NCBI RefSeq assembly: GCF_003610895.1
Contig: NZ_MCAS01000023.1
Location: 1-64,000, forward strand
Length of the DNA stretch: 64,000 nt
Origin: Paraburkholderia fungorum
Lineage (GTDB): Bacteria > Pseudomonadota > Gammaproteobacteria > Burkholderiales > Burkholderiaceae
Direction: 5' to 3'
Each line of letters begins with the position of its first letter. Position 1 is the stretch's first letter. Under the pieces are notes generated by a model. It was not told where the DNA came from, did not search any database, and was given only the letters and a program-made list of their open reading frames with translations. Made by a program: the position numbers and the translations under genes. This document shows, piece by piece, positions 25,792 through 34,415 of the stretch.

Positions 25792-26880
25792 TCACAAGTC
25801 GGGGTAGAGACGACCGCGATTGAAAATGCGGGCTGGGTCGAAAGCGGTTTTCAGGCCGCGATGGATTTTCATCAGCGGTGCGGGTAGCGGCGTGAACACG
25901 CCGGCGCTGCGGTCGTAGCCGTGGCCGGTACGGAAGATGGTGGCGTGGCCGCCGGCCTGTTTGGCGCTGATGCGCACGGTTTGCGCATCCGTGTCGGTGA
26001 TCCACCAGCGCTGGCTGCCGCCCCATTCCATCAGTTGCGCGCCGGGTAACTGGAGCGGCTCGGTGATCGACGGCAGCGCGAGGCGCCACAGCGCGGCCTG
26101 CGGCGGGATGGCCGCAAAGAACGAGTCGGTCTGTTCGCGCAGGCCGGCCCAGAAGCGCTCTGCCTCGACGGCGTCGACGACTTCGCCGCCGAGCGCTGTG
26201 CGCGCCGCCTTGACCGCGGCTTCCGCGCCGGCCATCCGCACGGCCAGCGTGCCGTGACGCCATGCGCTCGCGGTAATCGGCAGCGGCCGGCCGCCCCATT
26301 CGTTGAGCTTGCGCACCGCATCCGTGCCGTTCATGTCGAATTTGAGCGTGGTTTCGGCTTGCGGCAGCGGCAGCACCTTGACCGACAACTCGAGGATCAG
26401 CCCAAGGGTGCCGAGCGAGCCCGCCATCAAGCGGGAAACGTCGTAACCGGCGACGTTCTTCACCACCTGGCCGCCGAAATGCAGTTTTTGGCCCTGCCCG
26501 TTCATGATGACGGCACCGAGCACGAAGTCGCGTGCCGCACCCGCGGCAGGGCGGCGAGGGCCGGCTATGCCCGCGGCGATGCAGCCGCCGAAGGTGGCCT
26601 GCAGCCCGAAGTGCGGCGGCTCGAAGGCGAGCATCTGGTCGTGCTCGGCGAGGGCGGCCTCGATCTCCAGCAGGGGTGTGCCGGCGCGCGCCGTAACAAC
26701 CAGTTCGGCGGGGTCGTAAGCGATGATGCCGCGATAAGCGCGCGTGTCGAGGATCTCACCTTCCAGCGTCTGACCGTACCAGTCTTTGGTGCCACCGCCA
26801 CGGATACGCAATGTGCGCCCTTGCGCGCTGGCCGAACGCACGCGTTCAGACCAAATGGCGACGATGTCGTCCTCTTCCAT
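25792..26880 (-). CDS. glcE: Glycolate oxidase FAD-binding subunit GlcE
   Basis: A 362-residue FAD-linked oxidase subunit with the PCMH/VAO FAD-binding fold in the N-terminal half (GLQATFGGCIAAGIAGPRRP, then GQVVKNVAGYDVSRL). GlcE is shorter than GlcD and is needed for activity of the complex. The ATG at 26880 lies about 22 bp after the likely start of a separate promoter (26909-26936), so glcEF need not depend on the glcD transcript. The 272-bp gap to glcD is unusual for this operon. Confidence 0.93.
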   Translation of the reverse strand: MEEDDIVAIWSERVRSASAQGRTLRIRGGGTKDWYGQTLEGEILDTRAYRGIIAYDPAELVVTARAGTPLLEIEAALAEHDQMLAFEPPHFGLQATFGGCIAAGIAGPRRPAAGAARDFVLGAVIMNGQGQKLHFGGQVVKNVAGYDVSRLMAGSLGTLGLILELSVKVLPLPQAETTLKFDMNGTDAVRKLNEWGGRPLPITASAWRHGTLAVRMAGAEAAVKAARTALGGEVVDAVEAERFWAGLREQTDSFFAAIPPQAALWRLALPSITEPLQLPGAQLMEWGGSQRWWITDTDAQTVRISAKQAGGHATIFRTGHGYDRSAGVFTPLPAPLMKIHRGLKTAFDPARIFNRGRLYPDL

Positions 26881-26908
26881 GGTGCCCTGCTTCGTTGTGT
26901 TTCGATCG

Positions 26909-26936
26909 ATTGTACCGGGCGGCGGCTCGCTGGCAA
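26909..26936 (-). promoter_or_regulatory. Sigma-70-type promoter upstream of glcE
   Basis: On the minus strand, TTGCCA (26931-26936), 16-bp spacer, TACAAT (26909-26914); each hexamer matches consensus at five of six positions. Confidence 0.6.
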
Positions 26937-27152
26937 CACGGGGCGGACCCGCATCGGGTATTCAGTGTGGGAGCCGGGAAGCATTGTGGGCGGGGCACAT
27001 GCGCAATGCGTGGGCGGGGGATTGCGCGGAGCGCGGACGGAGAGGCGGGCTGGTGGCGAGTGGGGCCCGCCACGTGGACAAGCGGATCCGCACGGCGGCG
27101 GCGCCCTGTAACGCTGTGTGCCCGTGCTGGACCGGCAGCGTCACAGGCCGTC

Positions 27153-28646
27153 TTAAAACCGCGGCAGGTCCGGATGCGGCAGCAAGCCGCCGCGCACGTG
27201 CATCTTGCCGTACTCGGCACAACGGGCGCGGGTGGGAATGCCTTTGTCGGGATTGAGCAGGCCCGGGGCGTCAAAGGCGCGTTTGACCGCATGGAAGGCG
27301 TCGCGCTCTTCAGGCGAGAACTGCACGCACATCGAGTTGATCTTCTCGATACCCACGCCATGTTCGCCCGTCACCGTGCCGCCCAGCTCGACACAGGTTT
27401 CGAGGATGTCGCAACCGAACGCCTCGGCACGGTGCCACTCGTCCTGATCGTTGCCGTTGAACAGGATCAGCGGATGCATGTTGCCGTCGCCGGCATGGAA
27501 TACGTTGATGCAGCGCAGGCCATACTTCTTTTCCATCACCTCGATGCGCGCCAGCAACGGCCCGATACTGCGGCGCGGCACGGTGCCGTCCATGCAGTAG
27601 TAGTCAGGCGAAATGCGGCCCGCCGCCGGGAACGCGTTCTTGCGCCCGGACCAGAAGCGCAGCCGCTCACTTTCCGAGCGTGAAATCTGGATGCGGGTGG
27701 CGCCCTGTTCGCGCAGCACCGCGGTCATGCGCACGATTTCGTCGGCCACTTCTTCCGGCGTGCCGTCCGATTCGCACAGCAGGATCGCCGCGGCATCGAG
27801 GTCATAGCCCGCGTTGACGAATTCTTCCACGGCGCGCGTGGCCGGTTTATCCATCATCTCCAGACCGGCCGGAATGATGCCGGCGGCAATGATGCCGGCG
27901 ACCGCGTCGCCGCCTTTCACGACGTCGTCGAAACTGGCCATGATGACCTGCGCTGTCTGTGGCTTCGGGATCAGCTTGACGGTCACTTCGGTGACGATCG
28001 CGAACATGCCTTCGCTGCCGATCAGCACCGCGAGCAGATCGAGCCCTGACGCGTCCGGCGCGAGCGAACCGAATTCGACGATTTCGCCTTCCATTGTCAC
28101 GGCGCGCACGCGCAGCACGTTGTGCACGGTGAGGCCGTATTTGAGACAGTGCACGCCACCCGAATTCTCGGAGACGTTGCCGCCGATCGTGCAGGCGATC
28201 TGCGACGACGGATCAGGCGCGTAGTACAAGCCGTAAGGCGCGGCGGCTTCGGAAATCGACAGATTGCGCACACCCGGTTGCACCGTGGCGGTTCGGGCGT
28301 ACGGATCGACTTCGACGATCTTGCGAAAGCGCGCGAGCGACACCACGATGCCGTGCCGGATCGGCATCGCGCCACCGGACAAACCGGTGCCCGCGCCGCG
28401 CGGCACGATCGGCACGTCGAGCCGGTTGCAGATTTGCACAATGCGTTGGACCTGCGACTCCGTCTCCGGCAATGCGACCGCAAGCGGCAGACGCCGGTAG
28501 GCCGCGAGGCCGTCGCACTCGTAGGCGACGGTGTCTTCTTCGCGATACAGCAGACAGTGGGTCGGCAGTACGGCCATCAGCGCCTGCACGACTTCGCGCT
28601 GGCGCTGGGCAAGCACTTCGGCCGTCAGTTCGACGGGTGCGTTCAT
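27153..28646 (-). CDS. glcD: Glycolate oxidase FAD-linked subunit GlcD
   Basis: A 497-residue FAD-linked oxidase, the catalytic subunit of glycolate dehydrogenase. The FAD-binding region reads VPRGAGTGLSGGAMP and IGGNVSENSGGVHCLKYG; the C-terminal part has HAGDGNMHPLILFNGND and GTVTGEHGVGIEK. The ATG at 28646 is preceded by AGGAGA. The upstream gene at 28747-30162 encodes a related flavoprotein, 100 bp away on the same strand, so both may be expressed together for 2-hydroxyacid use. Confidence 0.94.
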   Translation of the reverse strand: MNAPVELTAEVLAQRQREVVQALMAVLPTHCLLYREEDTVAYECDGLAAYRRLPLAVALPETESQVQRIVQICNRLDVPIVPRGAGTGLSGGAMPIRHGIVVSLARFRKIVEVDPYARTATVQPGVRNLSISEAAAPYGLYYAPDPSSQIACTIGGNVSENSGGVHCLKYGLTVHNVLRVRAVTMEGEIVEFGSLAPDASGLDLLAVLIGSEGMFAIVTEVTVKLIPKPQTAQVIMASFDDVVKGGDAVAGIIAAGIIPAGLEMMDKPATRAVEEFVNAGYDLDAAAILLCESDGTPEEVADEIVRMTAVLREQGATRIQISRSESERLRFWSGRKNAFPAAGRISPDYYCMDGTVPRRSIGPLLARIEVMEKKYGLRCINVFHAGDGNMHPLILFNGNDQDEWHRAEAFGCDILETCVELGGTVTGEHGVGIEKINSMCVQFSPEERDAFHAVKRAFDAPGLLNPDKGIPTRARCAEYGKMHVRGGLLPHPDLPRF

Positions 28647-28746
28647 ATAACTTGTCTCCTGGTGTCGTTCACGCTGCGTGCCCGCTCTGGCCTGGCGGTG
28701 GGACAGCAGACGTTGCCGCTGCTGCCCCGCCTGGGCTATTGGCGCC

Positions 28747-30162
28747 TCAAGCTGCCCAGGAAAAGATCTTGCCCGGGTTCATCAGATTGCGCGGATCGAG
28801 CGCATGCTTGATGGAGCGCATCGTGTCGACGGCGACTTCGCCGTGTTCTTCGAGCAGGAAATTCATCTTGTGCAGACCGACGCCGTGTTCGCCCGTGCAG
28901 GTGCCGTCCATGCGCAGCGCGCGTTGCACGATGCGATGGTTCAGTCGTTCAGCTTCGGCGAGTTCTTCCGGCTTGTCCGGATCGATCAGGATCGCGACGT
29001 GGAAGTTGCCGTCGCCGACATGGCCGACGATCGGGCAGGGCAACGGCGACGCGTTCAGATCCTGCTCGGTTTCCACCACGCATTCCGCGAGGCGCGAGAT
29101 CGGTACGCAGACGTCGGTCGTGACGGCGCGGCAACCGGGCTTCAGTTGCAGCATCGCGAAGTAGGCGTTGTGGCGCGCGTTCCACAGGCGGCTGCGGTCT
29201 TCCGGCCGGGTCGCCCATTCGAAGCCTTCGCCGGCATTTTGCGCCGCGAGTTCCTGCACCAGTTCGGCTTGCTCTTTCACACCGGCTTCGGTGCCGTGGA
29301 ATTCGAAGAAGAGTGTGGGCGCTTCGCGCAAGGTCAGGTTCGAATGGCGGTTGATCGAGCGGATCGCGAGCGAGTCGACGAACTCGACGCGCGCAATCGG
29401 CACGCCCATCTGAATCGTTTCGATGACCGCGCGCACCGCATCGCCCATCGACGGGAACGTGCAGACCGCGGCCGAGACCGCTTCCGGCTGCGGATACAGA
29501 CGCACGGTGATTTCGGTGATCACGCCGAGCGTGCCTTCCGAGCCGACGAACAGACGCGTGAGGTCGTAGCCCGCCGACGACTTGCGTGCGCGCGTGCCGG
29601 TTTTGATCACGCGGCCGTCGGCGAGCACCACCGTCAGCCCAAGTACGTTTTCGCGCATCGTGCCGTAGCGCACGGCATTGGTGCCCGAGGCGCGCGTAGC
29701 CGACATGCCGCCGATACTCGCGTCAGCACCCGGGTCGATCGGGAAAAACAGGCCGGTGTCGCGCAGCGCTTCGTTCAACTGCTTGCGCGAGATGCCGGGT
29801 TCGACCGTGACGGTGAGGTCTTCGGCGTTGATTGACAACACGCGGTTCATTTCCGACAGGTCGATCGATACCCCGCCCTGGACCGCAAGCAGATGCCCTT
29901 CGAGCGACGAACCGTTGCCGTAGGGAATGATCGGCACGTTGTATTGGCCGCACAGCCTGACGATGGTTTGCACGTCTTCCGTATTGCGTGCGAATACAAC
30001 GGCGTCGGGCAGTTGGGGATCGAAGGGCGATTCGTCGCGGCCATGGTGGGCGCGTACGGCTTCGGCGGTGGAGACGCGCTCGCCGAAGGCGGCTTTGAGG
30101 GCGGTCAGCAATTCGGCGGGAAACGGCCGGCGCAACGGGGCCGGCGGCACGGGATGATTCAC
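28747..30162 (-). CDS. FAD-binding oxidoreductase, D-lactate dehydrogenase (cytochrome)-like
   Basis: A 471-residue flavoprotein of the GlcD/LDHD family. FAD-binding motifs are IPYGNGSSLEGHLLAVQGG and GGMSATRASGTNAVRYGTM; the C-terminal domain has VGHVGDGNFHVAIL and GTCTGEHGVGLHKM with metal/substrate-binding histidines. The SLEGH and ATRASGTN forms are typical of LDHD-type D-lactate dehydrogenases and not of GlcD, so D-lactate or a similar D-2-hydroxyacid is the likeliest substrate. Start is GTG at 30162, preceded by CAGGAGA. Confidence 0.85.
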   Translation of the reverse strand: MNHPVPPAPLRRPFPAELLTALKAAFGERVSTAEAVRAHHGRDESPFDPQLPDAVVFARNTEDVQTIVRLCGQYNVPIIPYGNGSSLEGHLLAVQGGVSIDLSEMNRVLSINAEDLTVTVEPGISRKQLNEALRDTGLFFPIDPGADASIGGMSATRASGTNAVRYGTMRENVLGLTVVLADGRVIKTGTRARKSSAGYDLTRLFVGSEGTLGVITEITVRLYPQPEAVSAAVCTFPSMGDAVRAVIETIQMGVPIARVEFVDSLAIRSINRHSNLTLREAPTLFFEFHGTEAGVKEQAELVQELAAQNAGEGFEWATRPEDRSRLWNARHNAYFAMLQLKPGCRAVTTDVCVPISRLAECVVETEQDLNASPLPCPIVGHVGDGNFHVAILIDPDKPEELAEAERLNHRIVQRALRMDGTCTGEHGVGLHKMNFLLEEHGEVAVDTMRSIKHALDPRNLMNPGKIFSWAA

Positions 30163-30258
30163 GCATGTCTCCTGATAGTAAGGCGGAGCTGTTCTACAGC
30201 TTGTGCTTCATTTTACGCCGAACACCCGCAGGCCGGCGTCGGGCGCGGCTGGGGCTCC

Positions 30259-30264
30259 TATAAT
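30259..30264 (+). promoter_or_regulatory. -10 element of the cobalamin adenosyltransferase gene
   Basis: Consensus TATAAT about 135 bp before the ATG; the -35 is weak. The implied leader contains a GCCGGC/GCCGGC hairpin but no recognisable cobalamin riboswitch box. Confidence 0.4.
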
Positions 30265-30398
30265 GGCGGCGACCTCGCGAAGCGCGCAATATGGATAAAC
30301 GCGGTGGCTAACTCGGTGGCTTATTGGCCGGATACGCCGGCTGGCTTCGCCGGCGAAGCGCTTGCGCCGCGTCACTGATTGAATGCATGGGAGACATC

Positions 30399-30953
30399 AT
30401 GGGCAACCGCTTGAGCAAGATCGCCACCCGTACCGGCGACGACGGCACCACCGGTCTCGGCGACGGCCGGCGTGTGCGCAAAGACAGCGCGCGTATCGCA
30501 GCAATCGGCGACGTCGACGAACTCAATTCGAATCTCGGCGTGTTGCTCTGCGAATCGTTGCCGGACAACGTGCGGGCGGCGCTGGTCGCGATTCAGCACG
30601 ACCTGTTCGATCTGGGCGGCGAGCTTTGCATTCCCGGCCATACGATGATTACCGACAGGCAGCTTGGCCAGCTCGACGGCTGGCTGGCCGACTACAACGC
30701 CACGCTGCCGCCGTTAAAGGAATTCATTCTGCCCGGCGGCTCGCGCGCGGCGGCGCTTGCGCACGTGTGCCGCACGGTGTGCCGGCGCGCTGAACGCTCG
30801 ATCGTCGCCCTGGGTGAAGACGAGGCGATCAATGAAGCGCCTCGCCAGTATGTGAACCGGCTGTCCGACCTGCTGTTCGTGTTCGCGCGCGTGCTCAACC
30901 GCGCGGACGGCGGCAGCGACGTCTTATGGCAGCACGATCGCAGCGCCGGCTAA
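30399..30953 (+). CDS. Cob(I)alamin adenosyltransferase (PduO/MMAB type)
   Basis: A 184-residue ATP:cob(I)alamin adenosyltransferase making adenosylcobalamin. The N-terminal ATP loop TRTGDDGTTGLGDGRRVRK is diagnostic, as are GDVDELNSNLG, CRRAERSIVAL and YVNRLSDLLFVFAR. The protein is a trimeric five-helix bundle. The ATG at 30399 follows GGGAG; an in-frame ATG at 30387 is less well placed. It is a single-gene unit, and no corrinoid synthesis genes are nearby, so it probably serves salvage. Confidence 0.93.
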   Translation: MGNRLSKIATRTGDDGTTGLGDGRRVRKDSARIAAIGDVDELNSNLGVLLCESLPDNVRAALVAIQHDLFDLGGELCIPGHTMITDRQLGQLDGWLADYNATLPPLKEFILPGGSRAAALAHVCRTVCRRAERSIVALGEDEAINEAPRQYVNRLSDLLFVFARVLNRADGGSDVLWQHDRSAG

Positions 30954-31000
30954 CACCACGCTTCAGTCCCTTTAAGCGCCATAAACGACCACAAGCGCTG

Positions 31001-31055
31001 TGACAATTTGTCAGGGACAAAACTTCTTCTTAAAAATGTATTGTGTATGCATCTT
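31001..31055 (+). promoter_or_regulatory. hmp promoter with NsrR-like operator
   Basis: TTGTCA (31008-31013), 17-bp spacer and TAAAAA (31031-31036). Over the -10 and start site lies an 11-1-11 inverted repeat, AAAATGTATTG T GTATGCATCTT (31033-31055), matching the known NsrR pattern AAGATGCATTT-N-AAATGCATCTT at 8 and 9 of 11 positions. A perfect 13-bp palindrome, TGACAATTTGTCA (31001-31013), overlaps the -35. Layout predicts NO-relieved repression of hmp. Confidence 0.65.
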
Positions 31056-31070
31056 TAAGGAGAAGTAGTT

Positions 31071-32276
31071 ATGACCGCTCTCACCGCCGACCAGATCGCC
31101 CGCGTCAAAGCCACCGTTCCCGTGCTCGCCGTACACGGCACCACCATCACCAAACACTTCTACAAGCGCATGTTCGCGCATCATCCTGAGTTGAAGAACG
31201 TGTTCAACCAGACTCACCAGAAGAGCGGCAATCAGCCGGAAACGCTCGCGAAAGCCGTGTATGCCTACGCCGCCAATATTGACAACCTCGGCGCGCTGGG
31301 TCCAACCGTCTCGCGAATCGCCCATAAGCACGCGAGCTTGAACATTCGGCCGGAGCAATATCCAATCGTCGGGCGGCATCTGTTGGGGGCGATTGTCGAT
31401 GTCCTCGGCGACGCGGTCGATCAGGAGACGCTTGGCGCATGGGAAGTCGCTTACGGGCAACTCGCGGATATCTTCATCGGCGCGGAGGCCAGGCTCTATG
31501 AAGGTGCGGCGTGGAGCGGCTTTCGGCCGTTCAAGGTTGCACGCAAGGAAGTGGAGAGCGAGGAAATTACGTCGTTCTATCTGACACCCGCCGACGGCTC
31601 GCCGGCTTGCGGTTTCGAGCCTGGCCAGTATCTGAGCGTGACGCGTTTCGTGGATGAACTCGGCGTCGATCAGCCGCGGCAATACAGCTTGTCGGATGCG
31701 CCGAACGGAAACTGGTTGCGTATCTCGGTGAAGCGCGAGGCCGGCCATGAAGATCTGGCGCCCGGCCATGTATCGACCCTTCTGCACGACGGTGTGGAAG
31801 TGGGCGAAGTGGTGCATGTCAGCGCGCCGATGGGCGAATTCACGCTGAACCGCAAAACGACGACACCCGTGGTGCTGATCAGTGGGGGCGTGGGCGTGAC
31901 TCCGATGACCTCGATGCTGTCCACGTTGCTCGCCAACCAGAGTGAGCGCCGCGTGACGTTCGTGCATGCCTGCCGCAATGGGCGCGTGCATGCGTTCCGC
32001 CAGTGGTTCAACGATACCGTCGCAGCACATCGCAACGTCACACGCGCGGTGTTCTACGAGGCCATTGAAGCCTGCGATCACGCCGGCATCGACTACGACT
32101 TCGAAGGCCGCCTCGACCTCGCGAAAATCGCCGACAAGGTGATTGTTCCCGATGCGGATTACTACGTTTGCGGGCCGGTGCCGTTCATGCGCGTGCAATG
32201 CGAGGCGTTGGCCTCGCTTGGTGTGGATGCCGCGCGGATTCACACCGAAGTGTTCGGTTCAGGCGCGGTGCAGTGA
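31071..32276 (+). CDS. hmp: Flavohaemoglobin, nitric oxide dioxygenase
   Basis: A 401-residue three-domain enzyme that turns NO plus O2 into nitrate. The globin domain (1-140) has the distal tyrosine Y31 (TKHFYKRMF) and proximal haem histidine H87 (RIAHKHASL). The ferredoxin-reductase-like FAD domain follows (RQYSLSDAPNGNWLRISVK) and then the NAD-binding domain (VVLISGGVGVTPMTSML). AAGGAG precedes the ATG at 31071. The upstream NsrR-like operator supports an NO-detoxification role. Confidence 0.96.
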   Translation: MTALTADQIARVKATVPVLAVHGTTITKHFYKRMFAHHPELKNVFNQTHQKSGNQPETLAKAVYAYAANIDNLGALGPTVSRIAHKHASLNIRPEQYPIVGRHLLGAIVDVLGDAVDQETLGAWEVAYGQLADIFIGAEARLYEGAAWSGFRPFKVARKEVESEEITSFYLTPADGSPACGFEPGQYLSVTRFVDELGVDQPRQYSLSDAPNGNWLRISVKREAGHEDLAPGHVSTLLHDGVEVGEVVHVSAPMGEFTLNRKTTTPVVLISGGVGVTPMTSMLSTLLANQSERRVTFVHACRNGRVHAFRQWFNDTVAAHRNVTRAVFYEAIEACDHAGIDYDFEGRLDLAKIADKVIVPDADYYVCGPVPFMRVQCEALASLGVDAARIHTEVFGSGAVQ

Positions 32277-32313
32277 AGCGGGGACGCATGGCGAGCTACG
32301 TGCGAAAGCATGT

Positions 32314-32336
32314 GTAAGGCGCGCCATGCGCCTTAC
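32314..32336 (-). terminator. Hairpin at the 3' end of the antitoxin gene
   Basis: Perfect 9-bp stem, GTAAGGCGC / GCGCCTTAC, 5-base loop, overlapping the antitoxin stop codon. There is no T tract, so it may protect the mRNA end more than terminate. Confidence 0.4.
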
Positions 32337-32665
32337 CCAATCGCCAGTGTGACGGGTTTGCCGATCCGGCTCATCATTTCGACCAGCGTATCGATAGTGA
32401 ACTTGGTGGTTTTCATGTTGACCACGTCCGACACGCGCGGACGTGACACCATAAGAATCTCCGCCGCCTCAGCCTGCTTCAGATGATGCTGTTCGATCCA
32501 GCCGGACAGCTCGGTCATCAACTGCTCCTTGAGCAGCCGCGTGTCGTTGATCTGTTTCTGCGAAGCAGCGTGCAAGCGCTTCGCTTCTTCAGCGGAGAAG
32601 CCGAGTTCGAGAAACAGGTTCGCGCCGGGTTTGGTTACGTGACGGATTTTTGTGTCGATCGTCAT
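32333..32665 (-). CDS. higA: HigA-like antitoxin with XRE-type HTH
   Basis: A 110-residue antitoxin. A helix-turn-helix (QAEAAEILMVSRPRVSDVVN) occupies about residues 64-83 in the C-terminal half, as in the HTH_37 subgroup of HigA-like proteins, followed by KFTIDTLVEMMSRIGKPV. The N-terminal part (1-50) would contact and neutralise the toxin. It starts 3 bp after the toxin stop codon, the toxin-first order typical of higBA-type modules. The pair would repress its own promoter. Confidence 0.85.
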   Translation of the reverse strand: MTIDTKIRHVTKPGANLFLELGFSAEEAKRLHAASQKQINDTRLLKEQLMTELSGWIEQHHLKQAEAAEILMVSRPRVSDVVNMKTTKFTIDTLVEMMSRIGKPVTLAIG

Positions 32666-32668
32666 TTG

Positions 32669-33007
32669 CTAAGCTTTCCTATCATTGATGATGGCCCGAT
32701 ATCGCATCTCGGCAATCTTTCTGTCCTGCGGCCCCAGCTTCTGCGTTTTCTTCTGAAAGCAGTGCAGCACATACAGGGCTTCTACGAACTTGGTGACATA
32801 CATCACACGGTAGATGCCGTCGGCCTCCTTGATGCGAATCTCGCGTGTTCCTGCGCCGATTGAATCAAACGGCTTCCAATCGTCTGGGTCCAGGCCCGCC
32901 TGAATCTTGCCAAGCTGAAAACCGGCCCGACGACGTGGTTCTTCGGGAAAGGCGAGTAAATCGTGATAGCTGGAACCCATCCAGCGAATTTCTTTTTCCT
33001 GCTCCAT
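32669..33007 (-). CDS. higB: RelE/ParE-superfamily toxin (HigB/Gp49-like)
   Basis: A 112-residue toxin. The fold signature is visible in REIRIKEADGIYRVMYVTKF and the C-terminal LYVLHCFQKKTQKLGPQD, which match the phage Gp49/HigB branch of RelE-like mRNA interferases. The ATG at 33007 follows GAAGGCGG; a longer frame upstream lacks a binding site and crosses the operator. Codon use and base composition are more AT-rich than in neighbouring housekeeping genes, consistent with transfer. Cleavage of ribosome-bound mRNA is inferred from the family. Confidence 0.85.
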   Translation of the reverse strand: MEQEKEIRWMGSSYHDLLAFPEEPRRRAGFQLGKIQAGLDPDDWKPFDSIGAGTREIRIKEADGIYRVMYVTKFVEALYVLHCFQKKTQKLGPQDRKIAEMRYRAIINDRKA

Positions 33008-33019
33008 ACCGCCTTCTAT

Positions 33020-33035
33020 GTATAAAATTTTATAC
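33020..33035. promoter_or_regulatory. Perfect 16-bp palindrome, operator of the toxin-antitoxin operon
   Basis: GTATAAAATTTTATAC, 13 bp upstream of the toxin ATG. On the minus strand it contains TATAAA, so the operator and the -10 element coincide. This is the expected geometry for autorepression by the HigA-like HTH protein or the complex. Confidence 0.6.
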
Positions 33036-33131
33036 GTGACATCCAGCCCGGTCAAGTCGTGTTCGACCCGGCAACGAGTTGTCACGGTACATAGGCGGCT
33101 CCTGAAGCACCATTCGTCCGTTCGGCCAATA

Positions 33132-33163
33132 GAAAAGCCCGGCTCGATGAGCCGGGCTTTTCG
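33132..33163 (-). terminator. Intrinsic terminator after aroG
   Basis: AAAAGCCCGGCTC / GAGCCGGGCTTTT perfect stem with a 3-base loop, 43 bp beyond the aroG stop; symmetric A/T flanks make it usable in both directions. Confidence 0.85.
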
Positions 33164-33205
33164 ATGAAACCACTGCAGCAATCGCGCAGATGCGCAACCA
33201 GCCGC

Positions 33206-34279
33206 TTAATTGCCGCTGCCGCGCGCGACGCGTCGTTGTTTGACCGCTTCAGCGAGACCTTCCAGCACGGCGACACTTTCGTCCCAGCCGATGCAGGCAT
33301 CGGTGATGCTCTGTCCGTACGTCAGCGTGCAGCCTTCCTGCAAATCCTGGCGGCCCGCGATCAGGTGCGATTCCACCATCACGCCAACAATCCGTTCGTC
33401 ACCCGAAGCAATCTGGCGGCCGATGTCCGCGCATACCGGAATCTGGTTCTCATGCTTCTTCGAGCTGTTCGCGTGGCTTGCGTCAATCATCAAACGCGCC
33501 GCGAGACCCGCTTTGCCGATGTCGGCGCATGCCGCGTTGACGCTGTCCGCATCGTAGTTCGGCGTCTTGCCGCCGCGCAGGATGATGTGGCAGTCCTCAT
33601 TGCCGGCGGTCGAGACGATGGCCGAGTGGCCGCCCTTGGTGACCGACAGGAAATGGTGCGGCTGCGACGCGGCCTTGATCGCGTCGACGGCGATCTTGAC
33701 GTTGCCGTCCGTGCCGTTCTTGAAGCCGACCGGGCACGACAGGCCCGACGCCAGTTCGCGGTGCACTTGCGATTCGGTCGTACGCGCGCCGATTGCGCCC
33801 CACGAGATCAGATCGGCGATGTACTGCGGGCTGATCATGTCGAGGTACTCGGTGCCGGCCGGCAGGCCGAGTTCGTTGATACGCAGCAGCAACTCGCGCG
33901 CGGTGCGCAGGCCGTCGTTGATCTTGAAGCTGTTGTCCATGTGCGGGTCGTTGATGAGACCCTTCCAGCCCACCGTCGTACGCGGCTTTTCGAAGTACAC
34001 CCGCATCACGATTTCGAGCTCGCCGGCGAAGCGCTTGCGCTGCTCGACGAGACGCCCGGCGTATTCCATCGCCGCCTTCGTGTCGTGAATCGAGCACGGT
34101 CCGATGATGACGATCAGACGGTCTTCCATGCCGTGCAGGATGCGATGCATCGCGTTGCGCGAGTTGTAGATCACGTCGGACACCGTTTCGTCGCAGGCGA
34201 ATTCACGGATCAGGTGAGCGGGCGGCGTGAGTTCTTTCAATTCGCGGATGCGGACATCGTCGGTGTTGTGCGGGGGCAT
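33206..34279 (-). CDS. aroG: 3-deoxy-7-phosphoheptulonate (DAHP) synthase, class I
   Basis: A 357-residue class I DAHP synthase condensing phosphoenolpyruvate and erythrose 4-phosphate, the committed step of aromatic amino acid synthesis. The metal and substrate motifs GPCSIHD, VYFEKPRTTVGWKG, MIDASHANSSKK and DACIGWDES are present, as in the AroF/AroG/AroH group. The ATG at 34279 follows AGGAGA. Which aromatic amino acid inhibits this isozyme cannot be read reliably. The leader upstream (34416-34571) looks like a transcription attenuator with an aromatic-rich leader peptide, so supply of Phe, Tyr and Trp probably sets its transcription. Confidence 0.95.
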   Translation of the reverse strand: MPPHNTDDVRIRELKELTPPAHLIREFACDETVSDVIYNSRNAMHRILHGMEDRLIVIIGPCSIHDTKAAMEYAGRLVEQRKRFAGELEIVMRVYFEKPRTTVGWKGLINDPHMDNSFKINDGLRTARELLLRINELGLPAGTEYLDMISPQYIADLISWGAIGARTTESQVHRELASGLSCPVGFKNGTDGNVKIAVDAIKAASQPHHFLSVTKGGHSAIVSTAGNEDCHIILRGGKTPNYDADSVNAACADIGKAGLAARLMIDASHANSSKKHENQIPVCADIGRQIASGDERIVGVMVESHLIAGRQDLQEGCTLTYGQSITDACIGWDESVAVLEGLAEAVKQRRVARGSGN

Positions 34280-34415
34280 GTTTGTTCTCCTGAATCGGGT
34301 CGTAGCGTGTTCGCGCGGCAACGAAGGCTGCGATCAGACGGCGATCAGGCAGCGATGCCAGGGCGAACAACAATCAAAAAGATTTCAACGGCAAAAGTTT
34401 CAAAGGCGTGGGGCG

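Noticed and set aside
30265..30398. Cobalamin riboswitch before the adenosyltransferase gene
   Set aside because: The leader is only about 130 bp and lacks the conserved B12-box; only a simple GC hairpin is present.
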